Positions 8,135 through 16,908 of a DNA stretch of 64,000 nt are shown here, in pieces. Below the pieces are notes generated by a model, which made no database searches, was not told the DNA's origin, and was given only the letters and a program-made list of their open reading frames with translations. The translations under genes and the position numbers were made by a program. The DNA comes from Halorarum halophilum (GTDB taxonomy: Archaea > Halobacteriota > Halobacteria > Halobacteriales > Haloferacaceae): contig NZ_CP058529.1 of assembly GCF_013401515.1 (NCBI RefSeq), positions 186,001-250,000 on the forward strand, in the 5' to 3' direction. How positions within the stretch are numbered: position 1 is the first letter of the stretch; each line of letters begins with the position of its first letter.

Positions 8135-8974
8135 TCAGACGACAGTGAGCACGAGTTCGTCACCGGGGCCGACCCCGAACGCCGCTTCACCGCGCCCGCG
8201 GTTCACGTCGCACTCGACGTAGCCGTGGCTCCCGACGGTCACCAGCGGCTGGCCGGGGTCGACGGCGGCGAACGTCTCCACGACTGGCGCGATCACGGTC
8301 CCGTCCGGGGTCTCGACCCGGAGGTCCGCACCGATCCGGCCGTCGAGGAACGCGCCGGGAACGTTCGTCACGGCGTTGCCGAAGTCGTCGACGACGAGCA
8401 CCTCGCCGGTCGCGCGGCCGTCCCCGACGTCGGCCTCGGGGAGGCGGAGATCGACGTGGTCGTCGGTTGGTTCGAGGCGGTCGAGGCCGTTGATGTTCCC
8501 CACGCCCGCGTCGTGTACCGCGGCGGCCACGGGGGCGAACACGTCCCGGCCGTGGAAGGTGCTGCTCCGTGGAACCCCCGCATCGACGGCGAACACCGAC
8601 AGTCCAGCGTCGATTGTGTCGGCGTCGTCGACCTCGCCGGTCTCGCCATCCCCCTCGCCGACCTCATCACCGACGAGCGCGCGGGCGGGCGGGAGGAGCG
8701 AGCCGTTGTCCGGGCCGACGAAGGCGTGGTCGCCGGCCACGACGACCAGGGCGTCCCTGTCGGTGCCGACGCCCGGGTCGACGACCGCGAGGTGGACGGC
8801 GGGCGGGAACTCGGGGAGGACGAACTTGAGCCAGAATGCGGCGGCACGGGGGTCCTGCCTAGGGAGGTCGTGGGCGACGTCGACGAGTCGGGGGTCGCCG
8901 TCCGCGGTCGAGAGGAGGACGCCCTTCATCGCCGCCGGGTAGGGCGAGCCGAAGTCGGAGGCGAGCGTGAACAT
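8135..8974 (-). CDS. SAM hydroxide adenosyltransferase / SAM hydrolase (DUF62)
   Basis: A 279-residue member of the DUF62 (fluorinase/chlorinase-like) family. In prokaryotes these enzymes hydrolyse S-adenosylmethionine to adenosine and methionine using an activated water. Family motifs are visible: the N-terminal TLASDFGSPYPAAMKGVLL, HLAVVDPGVGTDRD, FVGPDNGSLLPPA in the middle, and VVDDFGNAVTNV in the C-terminal half. The family is normally about 260-280 residues, so the gene is complete. The start at 8974 lies seven bases after the nadM stop, which makes the two genes an operon. The shared theme of adenylated metabolites is suggestive but unproven. Confidence 0.86.
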   Translation of the reverse strand: MFTLASDFGSPYPAAMKGVLLSTADGDPRLVDVAHDLPRQDPRAAAFWLKFVLPEFPPAVHLAVVDPGVGTDRDALVVVAGDHAFVGPDNGSLLPPARALVGDEVGEGDGETGEVDDADTIDAGLSVFAVDAGVPRSSTFHGRDVFAPVAAAVHDAGVGNINGLDRLEPTDDHVDLRLPEADVGDGRATGEVLVVDDFGNAVTNVPGAFLDGRIGADLRVETPDGTVIAPVVETFAAVDPGQPLVTVGSHGYVECDVNRGRGEAAFGVGPGDELVLTVV

Positions 8975-8981
8975 CCCCCTC

Positions 8982-9515
8982 CTACTCCGGGTCGGCGTTG
9001 TCGTCGCCGTTGGCGTCCGTATCGGCGACGCGACGGATGCGCTCGACGCCGTCGATCTCCTCGATGACGTCGGTGACGGCGTCGGGCACCAGCGTCTCCC
9101 AGCCGTCCCCGCGGACCATCCGGTCGCGGAGTTCCGCACCTTCGAGCACCTCGCGGCGGAACATCGGCGAGGAGCGGACCTCGACGCCGGCCTCGCGGAA
9201 CAGCTGGACGACGAGGGGGTTGTTCGAGTAGGCGACGTCGAACTGCGGGGACATCGACTGGACGTGGCTCACCCAGACGGAGTTCCGCTCGAGGTCCTCG
9301 ATAGGGACCGGGTACGTCCGCAGGTCGAGTTCGTCGACCGACTTGCTCACCATCATGATGCGCTCGCCGGCCGTGAAGGGGTTCCGCATGGTGTGGGAGT
9401 CCCCGGCCGACCCGATTCCGAGCACGAGCTCGTCGACTTCCTCGGCGATCTCCTCGACCATGTGGTGGTGACCGTTGTGAAACGGCTGGAACCTCCCGAT
9501 GTAGAACCCCCGCAT
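8982..9515 (-). CDS. nadM: nicotinamide-nucleotide adenylyltransferase
   Basis: A 177-residue archaeal-type NMN adenylyltransferase, which joins NMN and ATP to make NAD+ and pyrophosphate in the cytosol. The nucleotidyltransferase signature GRFQPFHNGHHH (residues 7-18) contains the catalytic HxGH-like histidines. A second conserved block, SHTMRNPFTAGER, follows near residue 40. Length agrees with characterised archaeal NadM (about 170-180 residues). The C-terminus carries a short acidic extension (DTDANGDDNADPE), common in halophiles. It is the first gene of a two-gene operon with the SAM hydrolase and is divergent from lonB, with 166 bp between them. Confidence 0.95.
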   Translation of the reverse strand: MRGFYIGRFQPFHNGHHHMVEEIAEEVDELVLGIGSAGDSHTMRNPFTAGERIMMVSKSVDELDLRTYPVPIEDLERNSVWVSHVQSMSPQFDVAYSNNPLVVQLFREAGVEVRSSPMFRREVLEGAELRDRMVRGDGWETLVPDAVTDVIEEIDGVERIRRVADTDANGDDNADPE

Positions 9516-9636
9516 ACTCGGCGGTATCTCGCGCTGAGTTTATAAGCCCGGCGAGACGACCCCGCCCACGGAAACGCCGGCCTGAGGGCGAGTACGGGCC
9601 GTTCGGGTGGGGGCGGTGGTCTCGGGTAAGGGGAGA

Positions 9637-9645
9637 AAGTATATC
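9637..9645 (+). promoter_or_regulatory. lonB TATA box
   Basis: AAGTATATC lies about 40 bases upstream of the lonB ATG at 9682. Initiation would fall near 9665-9670, giving a leader of roughly 15 bases. This also argues against the upstream in-frame start at 9607. Confidence 0.45.
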
Positions 9646-9681
9646 AGTTCACAGGCCTTCGATTTCCCTAGCAACGATTCT

Positions 9682-11778
9682 ATGAGTAACGATTCGAACG
9701 ACGGTCGCGGCGGCGGGCCCGACGAGGAGTTCCCCGTCATCGACGACCCCGGGTCCAACGGAGCTTCGGAGGACGGGACGGTAGGCACGTCGAACGACCC
9801 GTCGGATGAGGACGCCGACATCGACGACCTCGGCAGCGACGTCGAGATCGAGGCCGAGATCGACGAGGAGATGGCCGAGGACGACCTGCTCGGTGGGCTC
9901 GTCATCGACTCCACCGGCGAGATCGAGGTCCCCGAACGCCTCGTCGACCAGGTCATCGGGCAGGAGCACGCCCGGGACGTGGTGATGAAGGCGGCCAAAC
10001 AGCGCCGGCACGTGATGATGATCGGCTCGCCCGGGACGGGTAAGTCGATGCTGGCCAAGGCGATGTCGGAGCTGCTCCCGCCGGAGGAGCTCCAGGACGT
10101 CCTCGTCTACCACAACCCCGACGACGGGAACAACCCGAAGGTCCGGACGGTCCCCGCAGGGAAGGGTGAACAGATCGTGGAGGCCCACAAGGAGGAGGCC
10201 CGCAAGCGCAACCAGATGCGGACGTTCCTCATGTGGATCATCATCGCGGTAGTGCTGGGCTACGCGCTGCTGGCCATCGGGAACATCCTCATCGGCATCA
10301 TCGCCGCGGGTATCATCTACCTCGCGTTCCGCTACAGTTCCCGCGGCTCGGACGCGATGATCCCAAACCTCCTCGTCAACAACGCGGACACGAAGACCGC
10401 GCCGTTCGAGGACGCGACCGGCGCCCACGCCGGCGCGCTGCTGGGCGACGTGCGCCACGACCCGTTCCAGTCCGGCGGGATGGAGACGCCGAGCCACGAC
10501 CGCGTCGAGGCCGGCGCCATCCACAAGTCGAACAAGGGCGTACTGTTCGTCGACGAGATCAACACCCTCGACATCCGGTCCCAGCAGAAGCTGATGACCG
10601 CGATCCAAGAGGGCGCGTTCAGCATCACGGGCCAGTCCGAGCGCTCCTCGGGCGCGATGGTCCAGACGGAGCCGGTGCCGACCGACTTCGTCATGGTCGC
10701 GGCGGGTAACCTCGACGCGATGGAGAACATGCACCCCGCCCTCCGCTCGCGCATCAAGGGGTACGGGTACGAGGTGTACATGGACGATACCATCGAGGAC
10801 ACTCCGGAGATGCGCCGGAAGTACGCCCGCTTCGTGGCCCAGGAGGTCGCGAAGGACGGGCGCCTGCCGGAGTTCGAACGGGAGGCGGTCGAGGAGGTCA
10901 TCCTCGAGGCCCGGCGCCGTGCCGGCCGGAAGGACCACCTCACGCTGAAGATGCGGAACCTCGGCGGCCTGGTCCGCGTCTCGGGCGACATCGCCCGCGG
11001 CGAGGACGCCGACCGCGTCACCCGCGAGCACGTGCTCCTGGCGAAGGGGCGAAGCCGATCCATCGAACAGCAGCTCGCCGACGACTACATCGAGCGCCGG
11101 AAAGACTACGAACTCCAGGTCGCGGAGGGGTTCCAGGTCGGCCGTGTCAACGGGCTCGCCGTCATGGGCGAGGACTCGGGCATCATGCTCCCCGTCATGG
11201 CGGAGGTGACGCCCTCGCAGGGTCCCGGCCAGGTCATCGCCACCGGGCAACTGCAGGAGATGGCCGAGGAGGCCGTCCAGAACGTCTCGGCGATCATCAA
11301 GAAGTTCTCCGACGAGGACATCACGGAGAAGGACATCCACATCCAATTCGTCCAGACCGGTCAGCAGGGCGTCGACGGCGACTCGGCGTCCATCACGGTC
11401 GCCACCGCGGTCATCTCCGCGCTGGAGGGCGTCGGCGTCGACCAGAGCCTCGCCATGACCGGCTCGCTATCGGTCCGCGGCGACGTGCTCCCGGTCGGCG
11501 GCGTGACCCACAAGATCGAGGCGGCCGCGAAGTCCGGCTGCGACCGGGTCATCATCCCGAAGGCGAACGAGCAGGACGTCATGATCGAGGACGAGTATGA
11601 GGAGATGGTCGAGATCATCCCGGTCACACACATATCCGAGGTGCTCGACGTGGCGCTCGAGGGCGAACCCGAGAAGGACTCGCTCGTCGACCGCCTGAAG
11701 AACATCACCGGCTCGGCGCTCGAGAAGGCCGGCGAGGGCCAGGGCACCCGCGGGCCCTCCAGCCCCAGCCCACAGTAG
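9682..11778 (+). CDS. lonB: membrane-anchored ATP-dependent protease LonB
   Basis: A 698-residue archaeal LonB. The order is an acidic N-terminus, then an AAA+ module with Walker A GSPGTGKS at 115-122. A hydrophobic hairpin (about 182-219, starting FLMWIIIAVV) is inserted in the AAA+ module and anchors the protein in the membrane. Walker B is GVLFVDEI at 286-293. The S16 protease domain has the catalytic serine in DGDSAS (Ser568) and lysine in THKIEAA (Lys611), spaced 43 residues apart as in known LonB. The membrane hairpin between Walker A and B is the archaeal hallmark. In haloarchaea LonB is essential and degrades regulatory and carotenoid-pathway proteins (family knowledge). The start at 9682 is preferred to 9607 because of the promoter position. 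A CPBP protease follows after 7 bp. Confidence 0.96.
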   Translation: MSNDSNDGRGGGPDEEFPVIDDPGSNGASEDGTVGTSNDPSDEDADIDDLGSDVEIEAEIDEEMAEDDLLGGLVIDSTGEIEVPERLVDQVIGQEHARDVVMKAAKQRRHVMMIGSPGTGKSMLAKAMSELLPPEELQDVLVYHNPDDGNNPKVRTVPAGKGEQIVEAHKEEARKRNQMRTFLMWIIIAVVLGYALLAIGNILIGIIAAGIIYLAFRYSSRGSDAMIPNLLVNNADTKTAPFEDATGAHAGALLGDVRHDPFQSGGMETPSHDRVEAGAIHKSNKGVLFVDEINTLDIRSQQKLMTAIQEGAFSITGQSERSSGAMVQTEPVPTDFVMVAAGNLDAMENMHPALRSRIKGYGYEVYMDDTIEDTPEMRRKYARFVAQEVAKDGRLPEFEREAVEEVILEARRRAGRKDHLTLKMRNLGGLVRVSGDIARGEDADRVTREHVLLAKGRSRSIEQQLADDYIERRKDYELQVAEGFQVGRVNGLAVMGEDSGIMLPVMAEVTPSQGPGQVIATGQLQEMAEEAVQNVSAIIKKFSDEDITEKDIHIQFVQTGQQGVDGDSASITVATAVISALEGVGVDQSLAMTGSLSVRGDVLPVGGVTHKIEAAAKSGCDRVIIPKANEQDVMIEDEYEEMVEIIPVTHISEVLDVALEGEPEKDSLVDRLKNITGSALEKAGEGQGTRGPSSPSPQ

Positions 11779-11785
11779 CCGACCG

Positions 11786-12700
11786 GTGCCGGACTGGACG
11801 ACGTTCGCTGGCCTCGCGGGCGTCGTCCTCGCTCTCCTACTCGCGCTCGCGCACCTGACACAGTCACAGCTTACCGGCGGGACCGAGCACGTCGACGCGG
11901 CGGCCCCATCCGATTCGGGGGACGCTGCCGACCGTGGTTCCTCCGGCACCTCGACGAGCGCGAGGAACGACTTCTCCCCCGAGGAGTGGCGCTGGGGTAC
12001 GAACGATGTCGCGTCCGCGGAGGTCGCGGAGGTCGACGACTCCGTCGGATCCGTCGAGTCCGAACGTCTCCACGTCTCCCCCGATTCGTCCCCGGAACCG
12101 TCCGTCGCCGACCTGCCGAAGCCGGCGCTGCTGGTCAACGCCGCGCTCTCGCAGGCGCTGTTCGGCGCGGTGCTCGCCGTCGCCGCGTGGTGGACCGGGA
12201 TCCCGCACGCGGCGCTCGGACTCGCGCCGGACGCGACGCCCCGGTTCCTCGGCCTCGGCGTCGTCCTGGGGCTCGCGCTGTGGCTGGCGAACGAACTCGC
12301 CGGCCGGGCCGGCACCCGGTTCGGGTTCGAGGGGGGCGAGGAGCTGCGGGCGCTGCTCGCGCCCGAGACGCCGGGCGAGTGGGTGCTCCTCCTCGCCGGC
12401 GTGCTGCCAGTCGTCGCGCTCGTCGAGGAGTTCCTGTTCCGGGCGGCGCTTGTCGGCGCGCTCGGCGCCGGGTTCGGGGTCCAGCCGTGGCTCCTCGTCG
12501 TCGGCTCCTCGGTCGCGTTCGCGCTCGGTCACGGCGCGCAGGGCCGCGCGGGGATGCTCGTGACGGGTGTGCTGGGGCTGGTGTTCGGGGCCGCGTTCGT
12601 ACTGACGGGGAGCCTCCTCGTCGTCGTCGTCGCGCACTACCTCGTGAACGCGCTGGAGTTCGTCGTTCACGAGGGGCTCGACCGGGGAACCGTCCGATAG
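11786..12700 (+). CDS. CPBP family intramembrane glutamic endopeptidase
   Basis: A 304-residue polytopic membrane protein. The first hydrophobic helix (about residues 8-25) is followed by an acidic soluble loop, then six or so membrane segments from residue 115 on. The CPBP/Abi catalytic set is complete: EEFLFR (Glu214, Glu215, Arg219), FALGHG (His249) and AHYLVNALEF (His284). The family includes CAAX-type prenyl proteases and bacteriocin self-immunity proteins; the substrate here is unknown. The GTG start lies seven bases after the lonB stop, so the two membrane proteases are very likely co-transcribed. Confidence 0.85.
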   Translation: MPDWTTFAGLAGVVLALLLALAHLTQSQLTGGTEHVDAAAPSDSGDAADRGSSGTSTSARNDFSPEEWRWGTNDVASAEVAEVDDSVGSVESERLHVSPDSSPEPSVADLPKPALLVNAALSQALFGAVLAVAAWWTGIPHAALGLAPDATPRFLGLGVVLGLALWLANELAGRAGTRFGFEGGEELRALLAPETPGEWVLLLAGVLPVVALVEEFLFRAALVGALGAGFGVQPWLLVVGSSVAFALGHGAQGRAGMLVTGVLGLVFGAAFVLTGSLLVVVVAHYLVNALEFVVHEGLDRGTVR

Positions 12701-12862
12701 TCCGCCCTCACCCTGGTTCCGTTCGGATTCGCCCGCTCCGACCACCTGGTAGATCGACGGGGCGTCGTCGACGACGGGTCACCGACCCACCGCCGGGAAC
12801 CAGTCGTGTGACGCCCTGTGTGCGGCGATAGCTATTTCGCCGTCCCTCGCCTCTCCCCACGT

Positions 12863-13282
12863 ATGTCAGACGTTCGCAAGCACGCCTGGGACATGGCGGC
12901 CGAGGCGGAGGCCGGGGGCGACGTGGAGGTCCTCGGTATCGAGAAGGCCCACGAGGAGTGGCGCGGCGGCGGGCCTGCCATCTTCCTCGACGTTCGCGAC
13001 GTCCGAGAGCGCTGGCTGGAGGGAGCCATCCCCGGCGACACGCACGCCCCGCGCGGGATGCTGGAGTTCTGGGCCGACCCGGAGACCGAGTACTACCGCG
13101 ACTACTTCCAGACCGACCGCCGGTACGTCTGCTACTGCAACGAGGGCGGGCGCTCGGCGCTCGCCGCGAGGACCCTCCGCGAGATGGGGTTCGAGGACGT
13201 GGCCCACATCGAGGGCGGCTTCTCGGCCTGGCAGGAGTCGAAGTACGAGACGGCAGAGGTCGAACAGAAGGAGTACTCGTAG
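12863..13282 (+). CDS. rhodanese-like sulfurtransferase
   Basis: A 139-residue single-domain rhodanese. CDC25/rhodanese landmarks are AIFLDVRDVRERW, GAIPGDTHAPRG and the active-site loop CNEGGRS with catalytic Cys92. Such proteins carry sulfane sulfur as a cysteine persulfide and pass it to acceptors in thiosulfate detoxification, tRNA thiolation or Fe-S/molybdenum cofactor pathways. The ATG at 12863 is chosen over the in-frame one at 12818 because the extra 15 residues cross the AT-richer promoter zone. A second cysteine pair (VCYC) flanks the active site. No pathway partner lies adjacent. Confidence 0.88.
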   Translation: MSDVRKHAWDMAAEAEAGGDVEVLGIEKAHEEWRGGGPAIFLDVRDVRERWLEGAIPGDTHAPRGMLEFWADPETEYYRDYFQTDRRYVCYCNEGGRSALAARTLREMGFEDVAHIEGGFSAWQESKYETAEVEQKEYS

Positions 13283-13321
13283 GAACCATTTCGGTCGCCC
13301 GGTGACCTACAATGGGGACCG

Positions 13322-13783
13322 CTACGATTCGATCGACCTGAGCGTCTCCGCCACGTCCGCCGGCGTCGCACCCTCGGCGACGGTGACGCGATGGTCAGGG
13401 ACGAACACCGGAACCGGGTTCGCCCGCAGCGCCTCCCGCGCGGTCTCGAGGTCGGCCTCGTCCTCGTGGTCCAGCCCCGAGGTCATCCGTACGACGAGGT
13501 CGAGCGTGACGGTGTCGCCGTACGGCACGGTCCGGACGGAATCGAGCACGTTCCGCTGGGCCGTCGGGACGGTGATGGCTAGGGTCACGTCCGCGAAGTC
13601 GTCCTCGACGCCGTCGACGTAGTCGAACAGCCGGTCGAGGATCGGGTGGTCCGGATCGGCGTCCGACGGGAGGTCCGCCGGGAAGGACACCGACAGCACG
13701 CGTCCGGCGGCGACTCCGAGTTCGACCACGCGCCCGAGTCGGTCCGACTCCCGGGCGTACACGCCCGTGTCCGCGTCGTTCAT
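13322..13783 (-). CDS. MGMT-fold protein with acceptor cysteine replaced by aspartate
   Basis: A 153-residue protein whose second half matches the DNA-binding domain of O6-alkylguanine-DNA alkyltransferase: QRNVLDSVRTVPYGDTVTL, then ETAREALRANPVPVFVP. The invariant PCHRV active-site motif reads PDHRV, with Asp130 where the alkyl-accepting cysteine should be. Suicidal alkyl transfer is therefore impossible. The fold and changed cysteine recall alkyltransferase-like (ATL) proteins, which flag alkylated bases for nucleotide excision repair but usually have Trp at that place. The N-terminal half is divergent. A role in damage sensing is inference. The gene is convergent with the rhodanese and divergent from trpC. 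Confidence 0.7.
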   Translation of the reverse strand: MNDADTGVYARESDRLGRVVELGVAAGRVLSVSFPADLPSDADPDHPILDRLFDYVDGVEDDFADVTLAITVPTAQRNVLDSVRTVPYGDTVTLDLVVRMTSGLDHEDEADLETAREALRANPVPVFVPDHRVTVAEGATPADVAETLRSIES

Positions 13784-13889
13784 ATCCCCGATATCGCCAC
13801 GGTCACGCTTCAACCCACTGGACGGCGTCCCCTCCCCCGGGGAAGGGTAGGTAACCGTAAACTGGATTCCTCGTGCGCGTGTGACGCAA

Positions 13890-13900
13890 TTCTTATGTAC
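13890..13900 (+). promoter_or_regulatory. trp operon TATA box
   Basis: TTCTTATGTAC is centred about 27 bases before the trpC ATG at 13925, the arrangement for a leaderless trpCBA transcript. With so short a leader there is no room for a ribosome-mediated attenuator. Confidence 0.5.
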
Positions 13901-13924
13901 GAAAGAGGCCATCGGTGTACATAG

Positions 13925-14752
13925 ATGAACACAGCTGACGGGGGACTCGCGCCGGCGGTGCGGTCCATCCTCGCCACCGCCGCCGAGCGGCCGGGGGGTG
14001 ACGAGCGACTCGCCGTCGACGCGCGGTCGCTGCCGGACGCGTTCGCCGACGCCGAGGCGGACGGGCGGATCCCGGTGATCGCCGAGGTGAAGCCGACGAG
14101 TCCGACGACCGACGGCGAGCGGACCGACGACCCGGTCGAACTCGCCGAGGAGATGGTCGCCGGCGGCGCGGGCGCGCTCTCCGTGCTGACCGAACCGGAG
14201 CACTTCGGCGGGAGCGCCGAGACGCTGGAACGTGTCCGGGACGCCGTGGACGTGCCGGTCCTCCGCAAGGACTTCCTCCTGCGGGAGGAGCAACTCGACG
14301 CCGTCGCGGCCGACCTCGTCCTCCTCATCGTCCGGTTCGTCGGCGACGACCTGACGAATCTCGTCTCCGCGGCGCGGGAGCGCGGCTTCCAGCCGCTCGT
14401 GGAGGTCCACGACGCGGACGAACTCTCGGCCGCGATCGACGCGGGCGCCGACCTGATCGGCGTGAACAACCGCGACCTCGGGGCGCTCGAGGTCGACCTC
14501 TCCACGTTCGAGCGCGTCGCGCCCGAGGTTCCGGACGACGCGACGCTGATCGCCGAGTCCGGCATCACGACGACCGCCGACGCACGACGGATGCGCGAGG
14601 CGGGCGCCGACGGGTTGCTTATCGGGTCCGCCATCATGGACGCAGAGGGCAGAGGCGAGAGTGGTGACGGTGTGGAAGGCGACGGCGCGGGCGGAGACGT
14701 TCGCGCCAACACGCGGCGCTTTACCCGTGCGGGGACCGAGGGGAAGCCATGA
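13925..14752 (+). CDS. trpC: indole-3-glycerol-phosphate synthase
   Basis: A 275-residue TIM barrel that closes the ring of carboxyphenylaminodeoxyribulose phosphate to indole-3-glycerol phosphate, the step before tryptophan synthase. Catalytic residues known from the family are present in IAEVKPTSP (Glu, Lys), LRKDFLLRE (Lys), LVEVHD (Glu), GVNNRDL (Asn) and AESGI (Ser). The usual KR/K-S-PSxG after strand 1 is altered to KPTSPTTDG. The C-terminus carries a glycine/aspartate-rich extension (about residues 240-258). First gene of trpCBA; its stop overlaps the trpB start by four bases (ATGA). Confidence 0.95.
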   Translation: MNTADGGLAPAVRSILATAAERPGGDERLAVDARSLPDAFADAEADGRIPVIAEVKPTSPTTDGERTDDPVELAEEMVAGGAGALSVLTEPEHFGGSAETLERVRDAVDVPVLRKDFLLREEQLDAVAADLVLLIVRFVGDDLTNLVSAARERGFQPLVEVHDADELSAAIDAGADLIGVNNRDLGALEVDLSTFERVAPEVPDDATLIAESGITTTADARRMREAGADGLLIGSAIMDAEGRGESGDGVEGDGAGGDVRANTRRFTRAGTEGKP

Positions 14753-16020
14753 GCGGGAACCACGCGGGCGCCGATAGGGCGGACGCCGGCGACGGGACCT
14801 TCGGCGGCTACGGGGGGCAGTACGTCCCCGAGGCGCTGATGCCGGCGATCGAGGAACTGACGGACGCCTACGAGCGGTACGTCCTCGGCAACGAGGACGG
14901 GTTCGTGGACGAGTTCCGCGGGAGGATGGCGGACTTCGGCGGGCGACCGACGCCGCTCCAGCGGGCCGACCGCCTCTCCGAGCGATACGGACGGGACGTC
15001 TATCTCAAGCGCGAGGACCTCGTCCACGGCGGCGCGCACAAACTGAACAACGCGCTCGGGCAGGTGCTGCTCGCGAAGTACATGGGCAAGGAGCGCATCG
15101 TCGCAGAGACCGGCGCGGGCCAGCATGGCACGGCGACGGCGATGGCGGCGGCCCACCTCGGGATGCCCTGCGAGGTGTACATGGGCGAGCGCGACATCAA
15201 CCGACAGCGGCCGAACGTGTTCCGGATGCGGCTCAACGGCGCCGACGTCACCCCGGTGACGACCGGCCGCGGGACGCTGAAGGAGGCCATCTCCGAGACG
15301 ATGCGCGACTGGGCGACGAACGTCGAGGACACCCACTACGTCATCGGCTCGGTCGTCGGCCCACACCCGTTCCCGAGCATGGTCCGGGACTTCCAGGCGC
15401 TCATCTCCGAGGAGGCGCGCGGCCAGGCCGAGGGGAAGGAGGGCCGCCTCCCCGACGCCGTCCTGGCTTGCGCGGGCGGCGGGTCGAACACGATGGGTGC
15501 CTTCCACCACTTCGTGGGGGACGAGGACGTGGACCTCTACGCGGTCGAGGCCGGCGGCTCCTCGCTCGACGTCGACGAGGACGAGGGCGTCGCGCCGAAT
15601 TCGGCCTCGCTCTCGACCGGGTCCGAGGGCGTGCTCCACGGCGCGCGGACGAAGCTCCTGCAGGACCGTCACGGCCAGATCGTCGAGTCGCACTCCGTCT
15701 CCTCGGGGCTGGACTACGCGGGCGTCGGCCCGGAACTCGCCCACCTGGTCGACGAGGAGCGGGTGACGCCCGTGACCGTCGACGACGACGCGGCCGTCGA
15801 GGCGTTCCACCGGCTCTCCCAGGAGGAGGGCATCATCCCGGCGCTGGAGACGGCCCACGCGTTCGGCTACCTCCACGAACACCACGATGAACTCGGCGAG
15901 TTCGTCGTCGTCAACGTCTCCGGGCGCGGCGACAAGGACCTGGAGTCGGTCATCGAGGAGACATCCAGACGCGACGTTCCGAACGCGCCCGACATGGACG
16001 TGTTCGGGGGGGACCGATGA
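14749..16020 (+). CDS. trpB: tryptophan synthase beta subunit
   Basis: A 423-residue PLP enzyme joining indole and serine to make tryptophan. The start [20 protein letters not shown], the PLP lysine in [13 protein letters not shown], the phosphate-binding GGGSNTMG and the downstream [14 protein letters not shown] are all canonical for the main TrpB1 type. That type acts in a complex with TrpA. The gene overlaps trpC and trpA by four bases each, so expression is translationally coupled. Nothing in the sequence is missing. The length is slightly above the usual ~400 residues because of a short acidic halophilic N-terminus. Confidence 0.97.
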   Translation: MSGNHAGADRADAGDGTFGGYGGQYVPEALMPAIEELTDAYERYVLGNEDGFVDEFRGRMADFGGRPTPLQRADRLSERYGRDVYLKREDLVHGGAHKLNNALGQVLLAKYMGKERIVAETGAGQHGTATAMAAAHLGMPCEVYMGERDINRQRPNVFRMRLNGADVTPVTTGRGTLKEAISETMRDWATNVEDTHYVIGSVVGPHPFPSMVRDFQALISEEARGQAEGKEGRLPDAVLACAGGGSNTMGAFHHFVGDEDVDLYAVEAGGSSLDVDEDEGVAPNSASLSTGSEGVLHGARTKLLQDRHGQIVESHSVSSGLDYAGVGPELAHLVDEERVTPVTVDDDAAVEAFHRLSQEEGIIPALETAHAFGYLHEHHDELGEFVVVNVSGRGDKDLESVIEETSRRDVPNAPDMDVFGGDR

Positions 16021-16859
16021 GCGACCTCGCGGCGGCGTTCGCGGACGGCCCGGCGTTCGTCCCCTACCTCGCCGTCGGCGACCCGGACTACGAGTCCTCG
16101 CTCGCGTACGTCGAGGCGCTGGAGCGCGGCGGGGCGGACGTGATCGAACTCGGCCTGCCGTTCTCGGAGCCCATCGCGGAGGGGCCGACGATCCAGGAGG
16201 CGGTCGTGCGCTCGCTTGCGGCGGGGATGACGCCCGAGCGGTTCTTCGAGTTCGTCGAGGACCTCGACGTGGACGTGCCACTCGTCTGCATGACCTACTA
16301 CAACCTGGTCTACCAGTATGGCCGGGAACGAGGTCCCCGGCCGTTCGTCGAGCGTGCGGCCGAGGCGGGCCTCTCGGGGTTCGTCGTCCCGGACCTCCCC
16401 GCCGAGGAGGCCGGACCGCTCCGCGAGGCCTGCGACGAGTTCGGGCTCGACCTGATCGCCATCGTCGCGCCGACGACCGACGAGGACAGGCTGGAGAAGC
16501 TCGTGGCGGTCTCCTCGGGCTACCTCTACGTCCAGGCGCGGCTCGGGGTGACGGGCGCCCAGTCGTCGGTGTCCGGCCAGACCGCCGCGTCGCTGGACCG
16601 GCTCTCGCACGTCGACCTCCCGAAGGCCGTCGGGTTCGGCATCTCCTCGGGCGACCAGGCGGCGACGGTGATAGAGGCGGGCGCCGACGGCGTCATCGTC
16701 GGCTCCGCGCTCGTCGACGTCGTCGCACAGGGCGTCGAGAACGACGACCCGACCGCGGCCGTCGCCGAGCGGCTGGAATCGCTCGCGGCCGAGTTGACGG
16801 CCGGCGTCGAGCGCGGGTTCGCGCAACGAGCACCGCGACCGGAAGGCACATCAGAATGA
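16017..16859 (+). CDS. trpA: tryptophan synthase alpha subunit
   Basis: A 280-residue TIM barrel that cleaves indole-3-glycerol phosphate to indole and glyceraldehyde 3-phosphate and channels indole to TrpB. Landmarks are [14 protein letters not shown], the catalytic Glu44 in [18 protein letters not shown] and GFGISSGDQ. The second catalytic carboxylate, normally Asp in DPLADGPTIQ, is Glu55 here ([11 protein letters not shown]). The motif is otherwise intact, so the enzyme is probably functional with a Glu. Last gene of the trpCBA unit. The ADH synthase gene follows after 49 bp in the same direction. Confidence 0.95.
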   Translation: MSDLAAAFADGPAFVPYLAVGDPDYESSLAYVEALERGGADVIELGLPFSEPIAEGPTIQEAVVRSLAAGMTPERFFEFVEDLDVDVPLVCMTYYNLVYQYGRERGPRPFVERAAEAGLSGFVVPDLPAEEAGPLREACDEFGLDLIAIVAPTTDEDRLEKLVAVSSGYLYVQARLGVTGAQSSVSGQTAASLDRLSHVDLPKAVGFGISSGDQAATVIEAGADGVIVGSALVDVVAQGVENDDPTAAVAERLESLAAELTAGVERGFAQRAPRPEGTSE

Positions 16860-16908
16860 CCCGTTCGCAAGCCATTTACGCTCCCTTGGAAGAGAGTACC
16901 ACACCCAG

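Noticed and set aside
9649-11346. 565-codon antisense frame under lonB
   Set aside because: Translation is low-complexity with many Asp-Val-Leu runs and no motif. lonB on the other strand is unmistakable.
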